A stretch of DNA of 64,000 bases from an uncultured Eubacteriales bacterium (GTDB taxonomy: Bacteria > Bacillota > Clostridia > Lachnospirales > CAMVHY01): positions 1 to 64,000 of the forward strand of contig CAOVHW010000001.1 of the NCBI GenBank assembly GCA_948543815.1, given 5' to 3'. The notes below the pieces were generated by a model that was not told where the DNA came from, made no database searches, and was given only the letters and a program-made list of their open reading frames with translations. Below are positions 58,995 through 64,000 of this stretch, one piece after another (position 1 is the stretch's first letter; every line of letters starts with the position of its first letter). The position numbers and the translations under genes are program-made.

Positions 58995-59417
58995 CTAAAA
59001 ATGATAAAAGCCAGGGATGCAGTAATATAATAATGAACCAAAAAATTTTCCAAGCGCAATAGCGATAATAAAAAAGTAGAGACCATTTTGAATTGAGCCA
59101 CGACGAATTAAAATTGGGATAACGTTTAGCATTTCAGCTAATGACATTGCTAAGCATCCATAAAAAATTCCGATACAAAAACTAAGGAACCCGACTAATA
59201 ATTTTCCAATAGGAATATAAAAATTAAATAAGTCGGTAGAGATTCCAAAGATACCGCCAAAAATAATAGCTTGTTCGTAAAGCTTTACAAATTTTTCACT
59301 TGAAGTTTTTTTAGCGAGACGTTGGACAATCCCGAGAGTAGTTATGAAAGCGAAAACGGCGCCGGAAATAATTAATCCGGAACTAAATCCGATATAGATT
59401 AAGATTAAATTACGCAT
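58995..59417 (-). CDS. spoVAB: Stage V sporulation protein AB (SpoVAB)
   Basis: A 140-residue protein with four membrane helices: GFSSGLIISGAVFAFITTLG, a loop with TDLFNFYIP, then GCLAMSLAEMLNVIPILIRR near residue 85-105, a segment characteristic of SpoVAB. It overlaps the spoVAA stop by one base and precedes spoVAC by 12 bases. Confidence 0.92.
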   Translation of the reverse strand: MRNLILIYIGFSSGLIISGAVFAFITTLGIVQRLAKKTSSEKFVKLYEQAIIFGGIFGISTDLFNFYIPIGKLLVGFLSFCIGIFYGCLAMSLAEMLNVIPILIRRGSIQNGLYFFIIAIALGKFFGSLLYYCIPGFYHF

Positions 59418-60046
59418 TATCCGCCTCCAATTTCTTTTTTCGTATTATTTTGTTCAGTTTGAATTGAATCGACTAACGTATTATAGATATCAGTATCGTA
59501 GAGCGACATTTCAACTTCAATTGGAGTAGGGTCACGCGTAATTTTTATATTACCTAAATGATTAAAGAAAACAATTATACCGACAGCTAAACCAAGTGAA
59601 TAAGGGACAGCAATAATTTTTGGATTATCTAATTCATAGCCAAAAAATATTTTGTAATAATTTTTAAATACATCAGGGATTTGTGCATCAGAATGGAAAC
59701 TCATAATAGCAGTAGCGGCGCCCATAAATAAAACGATACAAACAAAAATAATACGTAAGATTTTTAGGAATTGATTTTCCTTTACGATTACTGGCGAATA
59801 ATCAATTATGGTATCCTTTTCACCTAAATTAATAACGGAATAATCGGGGAATTTTTTTTTAATAATTTTAATGATATCGGTAATGGAAACGACATAATTT
59901 TTACGGATTTTTAATGGGATTCTTAAAATTTTCTCATGTTTTAACTTATCCGCAACATCAGAAATAATTTCGGTAATATCTTGGAGGTAAACATCTTGAC
60001 GTTGTTCGAGTAAAATTTTTTTAACCGGCTTAATATATATTTCCAT
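59417..60046 (-). CDS. spoVAA: Stage V sporulation protein AA (SpoVAA)
   Basis: The 209-residue protein has a soluble N-terminal domain (about 1-90, with VYLQDITEIIS near 20-30), then two membrane helices (about 95-115 and 145-165) separated by an FHSDAQIPDVFKNYY loop, matching SpoVAA. The C-terminal PTPIEVEMSLYDTD stretch is also typical. It heads the operon. A SigF/SigG-like sequence lies about 35-60 bases upstream. Confidence 0.92.
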   Translation of the reverse strand: MEIYIKPVKKILLEQRQDVYLQDITEIISDVADKLKHEKILRIPLKIRKNYVVSITDIIKIIKKKFPDYSVINLGEKDTIIDYSPVIVKENQFLKILRIIFVCIVLFMGAATAIMSFHSDAQIPDVFKNYYKIFFGYELDNPKIIAVPYSLGLAVGIIVFFNHLGNIKITRDPTPIEVEMSLYDTDIYNTLVDSIQTEQNNTKKEIGGG

Positions 60047-60080
60047 TTATAAAATCCCTTTCATTTTTTATTTTCAAATT

Positions 60081-60109
60081 TATATTTCCCATTCTTTTCA
60101 TTCGTATGC
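60081..60109 (-). promoter_or_regulatory. Possible forespore (SigF/SigG) promoter of the spoVA operon
   Basis: Minus-strand GCATA (60105-60109), a 14-base spacer and GGGAAATATA (60081-60090) resemble forespore sigma promoters. The match is approximate; spoVA is SigG-dependent in model species. Confidence 0.3.
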
Positions 60110-60174
60110 ATTGAATAAATTATTTTTATAAGTAAATACTAACTTTGCAAAAAATTTTGTGAGGTGTTTTTAAT

Positions 60175-60786
60175 ATGAAATTCAAAAAAATTTTAGCGCT
60201 AACTTTTTCATTAGCATTGATAAATCCTATAAATGTTTTTGCCGCAACTGAAACTTATACGGTAAAATCGGGCGATAGTTTATGGAAAATTGCTCAAAAA
60301 TATCAAGTTGGTATCTCTGAAATAATAAGTGCCAATGACCAATTTAAAAATCCAAATTTAATCTATCCCGGTGATAAAGTTACTATCCCATTGCTCGATG
60401 AAACTACAAAAAGTATCGAACAACAAGTTGTTGACTTAGTAAATCAACAACGTTCAAAAAATGGATTGTCACCATTAACTTTAAATTGGCAAGTATCACG
60501 TGTTGCACGCTATAAATCACAAGATATGTGCGAAAAAAATTATTTCAGTCATACTTCTCCAACTTATGGCTCACCATTTGATATGCTCAAAAAATTTAAT
60601 ATCAATTATTCGACAGCCGGTGAAAATATTGCGAAGGGTCAAAAAACTGCTCAAGCCGTTATGAATTCATGGATGAATTCGGAGGGACATCGCGCTAATA
60701 TTTTAAATAAAAATTTTAAAGAAATTGGTGTCGGCTACTATAATAAAAATGGTTCAATCTATTGGACTCAAATGTTTATACGATAA
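60175..60786 (+). CDS. Secreted LysM-CAP domain protein (SafA/YkwD-like)
   Basis: The 203-residue protein has a signal peptide (about 1-23, ending NVFA), one LysM domain (about 27-72, YTVKSGDSLWKIAQKYQ) that binds peptidoglycan, and a CAP/SCP domain (about 80-203) with RVARYKSQDM, HTSPTYGSPFDML, GENIAKGQ and GHRANILN. This build is common in Firmicute spore-coat or cell-wall proteins of the SafA/YkwD type. A GAGGTG site precedes the ATG. Function beyond wall or cortex association is unknown. Confidence 0.88.
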   Translation: MKFKKILALTFSLALINPINVFAATETYTVKSGDSLWKIAQKYQVGISEIISANDQFKNPNLIYPGDKVTIPLLDETTKSIEQQVVDLVNQQRSKNGLSPLTLNWQVSRVARYKSQDMCEKNYFSHTSPTYGSPFDMLKKFNINYSTAGENIAKGQKTAQAVMNSWMNSEGHRANILNKNFKEIGVGYYNKNGSIYWTQMFIR

Positions 60787-60803
60787 ATCTTTAACAAAAA
60801 AAG

Positions 60804-60974
60804 ATAAAACCTTTACTTTTTTCTTTGAAAAGAAAAAAGTAAAACAATAAGCAGTTCCTTTGGAACTGCTTCATGAAAAGAAACTTTATAAAAAATCTTT
60901 GTGCGAGTGCACAAAGATTTTTTTGTTAAAATTTTTTTGGTTCTTTTTTTATAAAAAAAGAACGGTTTTTATTT
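60804..60974. repeat. Composite palindromic repeat, copy 6 (C-hairpin-B-A)
   Basis: C (about 60808-60846, CTTTACTTTTTTC / GAAAAAAGTAAA), an extra AGCAGTTCC / GGAACTGCT hairpin (about 60851-60872), B (about 60891-60925) and A (about 60939-60968). This is the longest copy and the only one with the inserted extra hairpin. Confidence 0.7.
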
Positions 60975-61046
60975 CTATATTTTACTTTTGAATACGTATT
61001 AATTTATAATAAAGTTGAAATAAAAATTTGTAAGGGGAAGATTTTT

Positions 61047-62381
61047 GTGGCTAACAACGAAAAAAAAACGCAAAAAAATCCTATGGCATTACTGCCAATT
61101 TTTGCGTTTTTATTTTTATATCTAGGACTCGGACTGATTTTCGAATACATTTTACATATTGAAATGGGTTTTTATAAAATCCCAATCGTTGTAATTTTTA
61201 TGATTGCTTTATTTATCGCATGCATCCAAAATCATAAATTAACTCTCGATGAAAAATTAAACATTATGGCTAAAGGTATCGGTGATAAAAATATCGTTAC
61301 TATGATTTTAATTTTCTTAGTCGCTGGGATTTTCGTCGGCGTTATCGGCCGTAATAGTGCTGAAGCTGTCGCATATTTCCTTTTGTCAGTAACTCCGTCG
61401 CGTTTCTCTGTCGCCGTATTATTTCTAGCCGCATGCATCGTCTCAACTGCAATGGGAACTTCCGTCGGTACTATAACTTTAATCATTCCAATTGCTGCTG
61501 CCGTCTCAAAAGTTTCAGGATTTTCTCTGCCATTATGTATCGGCGCCGTTATGGGCGGCTCAATGTTCGGCGATAATTTGTCATTTATCTCTGACACAAC
61601 TATTGCCGCATGTAGCTCACAAGGTTGTGAAATGAAAGATAAATTTCGTGCGAATATCAAAATTGCTTTACCATCCGCAATAATTACTCTGATAATTATT
61701 TTGGCAAAATCTTTTTACGTCAAGTCAAATCCAATTGAAATTCCACAATACAATCTTTTGCTACTCATTCCATACATATTAGTTTTAATTGGTGGAATTT
61801 GCGGCTTGAATGTCTTTACAGTTTTACTTACAGGAATTTTGTCAGGAACATTTATCACTTTAATTTCCGGCACGACAAATTTCGTTGATATTTTAAATAA
61901 TATGGGACTCGGTACATGTCAAATGTTCGAAACAATTATGGTAACAATTTTGGTATCGGCAATGTGTGCATTAATTCGTGAATTCGGCGGCTTCGACGCA
62001 CTCTTATCTTTCATTCGCCACGTATTTAAAGGAAAAATTGGCGGACGTTTAGGCGTTGGATTATTAGTCGGCACTATGGATCTAGCTACTGCCAACAATA
62101 CAATTGCAATTGTAATGGCCGGCCCAATTGCAAAAGAAATTAGTCATGAATATAATATCAGTCCAAAAGAATCTGCATCTTTACTCGATACATTTTCATG
62201 CGTCTTTCAAGGCATTATTCCTTACGGCGCACAAATGTTAATTGCGGTATCAACCGCGTCAGAATTAGGCAACAATATCAGTGCATTTCAAATCATTCCG
62301 TGCTTACATTATCCATTTTTGCTAGCTGCTTCATCAATTATTTTTATCATAGTTGGTGCAAAACGAAATGATAAAAATTAA
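61047..62381 (+). CDS. Na+/H+ antiporter, NhaC family (copy 2)
   Basis: A 444-residue membrane protein with about 11 helices, related to the protein at 31.5 kb: GTSVGTITLIIPIA, the GSMFGDNLSFISDTTIAACSSQG segment and DLATANNTIAIVMAGP align with NhaC-superfamily ion sites. It may instead belong to the related YfcC/TRAP-like or amino-acid-coupled branch. GTG 61047 has a GGGGAAG site. Its stop overlaps the converging SPOCS gene by four bases. Confidence 0.82.
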   Translation: MANNEKKTQKNPMALLPIFAFLFLYLGLGLIFEYILHIEMGFYKIPIVVIFMIALFIACIQNHKLTLDEKLNIMAKGIGDKNIVTMILIFLVAGIFVGVIGRNSAEAVAYFLLSVTPSRFSVAVLFLAACIVSTAMGTSVGTITLIIPIAAAVSKVSGFSLPLCIGAVMGGSMFGDNLSFISDTTIAACSSQGCEMKDKFRANIKIALPSAIITLIIILAKSFYVKSNPIEIPQYNLLLLIPYILVLIGGICGLNVFTVLLTGILSGTFITLISGTTNFVDILNNMGLGTCQMFETIMVTILVSAMCALIREFGGFDALLSFIRHVFKGKIGGRLGVGLLVGTMDLATANNTIAIVMAGPIAKEISHEYNISPKESASLLDTFSCVFQGIIPYGAQMLIAVSTASELGNNISAFQIIPCLHYPFLLAASSIIFIIVGAKRNDKN

Positions 62382-63937
62382 ACGGTAACATTTTTTAAAA
62401 TCAAAAGTTTTTGACCAACCTGTACGTCATCTTCAATTTCATTTACATCTTTTAATTCATCGATACTCATATTATATCTTTTAGCGATATCCCACAAACG
62501 GTCGCCATTTTGCACAATATATACAACCATGCTTGGCATATTTTCTAAAATTTCCTTGTCAATCTCACTAAATTTTATATCCGTAATAATTTTTGATTGC
62601 TGCTGCTTTATAACTTCTGCATTAAAGCCTAATAAAATTCGTAAATCAATCTCATCGTTACTTAGCATATTAAATCCAATATGCTCAATTGTTGTGTCAA
62701 TATTCATTTCCATTTCTGGTAATGCACCACGTACTTCTAATGTTTGTCGGTATGGTAAAACAGTTTTATACGAATAAATTGGTGACTCATCACTTTTTGC
62801 AATATAAAGAATATCGATATCAATAATTCCCTCAACCATTGCTTTATCATTAATTATATGACTATCGTCAATATTTACTGTCGCATTTATTTTTAATATC
62901 TGTAAAATATCGGGGCAATTCTCATCAAGTTGAATAATTTCTTTTATCGGTGATTGCATCTTATTCCGGCAGATAATATTTGAATAGCTAACCGTCTCAC
63001 GTATTATTTCTAATTTCTCATCAATACAATATGCGTCACTTAAAATCTCAAAATCTTCCTGCGAATTTATTTTTATATTCGCTCCAATAAAAATTTCTGT
63101 ATCAAGTACTCGGTCCTCTCCATCTTCATTTGGTTTTATATGAATATATTTATCCTGTACGAAAAGTTTTACGTCTGCCAGCATAAAGTCTTTAGCTTTT
63201 GGGACATCAAATACTCCGTTAAAAGGTAGCTCATGCTCGACAATCTCAATAATATTCTCACTTGAATCACTTTTATATAAAGTTTTTAGTAAAAGTTCAC
63301 CATTAACTGTAATCTTACCATTACCCGATTTTATATCACGTGATACGATATCGATATCAGTTTGTAAAATCTCACGGATATTTGGCTTCCCTGATGGAAT
63401 ATTTAATTCGTCCTTAACAATAAATCTATCGGAACGATTTTCAATTAATCGATTTACAGTAAAATTTTCTTTTAATAATTGAGAAGACGGGATATTTTTA
63501 ATAGCCGAAACAATTTCGTACTCAGATTCTTGTAAGACATTAGCGATAATATCAATAACGGCACGGAAATTAATTTTACGGTCATTTAGCATTTTATAGT
63601 CAATTTTATTTATAGAAACTTTAACATCGGTAAACATTTCACTATCGGCACCATCAATATTTATAAATTCATCGATAGCAATTGAATTATTAATACAGAA
63701 GATAGGATTATCAGAATCTTTAGCGATATAGAAAAGATTAAGATCTAAGCGGCCGATAAAATTTAATTTATCATGGAGGAGTTCAATTTTATCAGTAATA
63801 ATATTCGCATGAGTTTGAAGGATAGAACTCATATCAGGTTTTATATCAGGGACAATAATATCGCCCTCAACTAAAAATTGAGAAGATTCCGTACCAATTT
63901 TTTTATCCAAATAAATTTTATCTTTAACTAAATCCAT
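62378..63937 (-). CDS. SPOCS (DUF3794) and LysM domain spore protein
   Basis: The 519-residue protein contains repeated SPOCS/DUF3794-type beta domains (about 25-130, 165-260 and 310-440; motifs DIVVPDIKPDMSSIL, GKPNIREILQTD, DENCPDILQIL) and a C-terminal LysM (about 470-515, VQNGDRLWDIAKRYN). This domain pairing is typical of clostridial spore-coat morphogenesis proteins related to SpoIVA-associated factors such as SipL. ATG 63937 has AAAGGATG-type sequence upstream. It is probably mother-cell expressed. Confidence 0.85.
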   Translation of the reverse strand: MDLVKDKIYLDKKIGTESSQFLVEGDIIVPDIKPDMSSILQTHANIITDKIELLHDKLNFIGRLDLNLFYIAKDSDNPIFCINNSIAIDEFINIDGADSEMFTDVKVSINKIDYKMLNDRKINFRAVIDIIANVLQESEYEIVSAIKNIPSSQLLKENFTVNRLIENRSDRFIVKDELNIPSGKPNIREILQTDIDIVSRDIKSGNGKITVNGELLLKTLYKSDSSENIIEIVEHELPFNGVFDVPKAKDFMLADVKLFVQDKYIHIKPNEDGEDRVLDTEIFIGANIKINSQEDFEILSDAYCIDEKLEIIRETVSYSNIICRNKMQSPIKEIIQLDENCPDILQILKINATVNIDDSHIINDKAMVEGIIDIDILYIAKSDESPIYSYKTVLPYRQTLEVRGALPEMEMNIDTTIEHIGFNMLSNDEIDLRILLGFNAEVIKQQQSKIITDIKFSEIDKEILENMPSMVVYIVQNGDRLWDIAKRYNMSIDELKDVNEIEDDVQVGQKLLILKNVTV

Positions 63938-64000
63938 TATGAATCATCCTTTATGATTAAAATATAATAAAATTTATGCATGGAAAAAAATTTTTATACC

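Noticed and set aside
1..64000. CRISPR array or insertion sequence
   Set aside because: Repeated hairpins exist, but they are few, dispersed and not separated by regular spacers; no cas gene, transposase or integrase was seen.

Overview
The window looks like chromosomal DNA of an AT-rich, endospore-forming, anaerobic Firmicute (Clostridia-like; lineage is my inference). Support comes from many sporulation genes (spoIIIAE-AH, spoIIP, spoIIID, spoVM, spoVAA-AE, a SPOCS/LysM coat-type protein), the [FeFe]-hydrogenase maturation genes hydE-hydG-hydF, LL-diaminopimelate aminotransferase, rubrerythrin, an S-layer-anchored surface protein, strong GGAGG/GAGGTG ribosome binding sites, and A/T-rich wobble codon use. 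There are no transposases, phage genes, rRNA or CRISPR arrays.

Layout. 0-3.4 kb: SLH surface protein, a hypothetical gene and tRNA-Lys. 3.6-10.3 kb: greA-dnaN-recF-gyrB, then der-plsY. 10.3-13 kb (minus): spoIIIAE-AF-AG-AH without AA-AD. 13-18.2 kb: dapF-dapL, a small coiled-coil gene, an ECF-type membrane protein, spoIIP, a TIM-barrel protein and tRNA-Pro. 18.3-24 kb: four accessory genes ending in similar hydrophobic hairpins; the first resembles an OTU cysteine peptidase. 24-27 kb: Ca2+-type P-ATPase, spoVM and a tiny membrane protein. 27.1-28.6 kb: a DnaA-box cluster (oriC candidate) and dnaA. 28.6-33.9 kb: class I glutamine amidotransferase-like hydrolase, rubrerythrin, NSS transporter, nhaC-type antiporter, prs. 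34-43.1 kb (minus): a second accessory cluster of large helical-repeat proteins, one split by a -1 frameshift at A AAA AAG. 43.2-47 kb (minus): gyrA-pyrH-frr and two tiny upstream genes. 47.5-54.5 kb: GH18 spore-type hydrolase, spoIIID, mnmA-hydE-hydG, hydF. 54.7-55.8 kb: a coiled-coil gene that also needs a -1 frameshift. 55.9-64 kb: dicarboxylate/glutamate symporter, spoVA operon, LysM-CAP protein, second nhaC-type antiporter, SPOCS-LysM protein.

The conserved genes serve replication (dnaA, dnaN, recF, gyrA, gyrB), translation and nucleotide supply (frr, pyrH, prs, mnmA, der), lysine/peptidoglycan precursor synthesis (dapF, dapL) and spore formation. The striking part is the accessory set on both sides of the putative origin: large, lineage-specific proteins with an N-terminal soluble domain and a C-terminal Gly/Ala-rich hydrophobic hairpin followed by a polar tail. 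This architecture recalls membrane-inserted effectors of host-associated bacteria. The OTU-like Cys and His motifs in one member make a host-directed or interbacterial effector system the best candidate for something undescribed; this is an inference from architecture, not a demonstrated function.

A modular family of palindromic repeats (hairpin core flanked by two other inverted repeats) occupies at least six intergenic sites and probably doubles as terminators.
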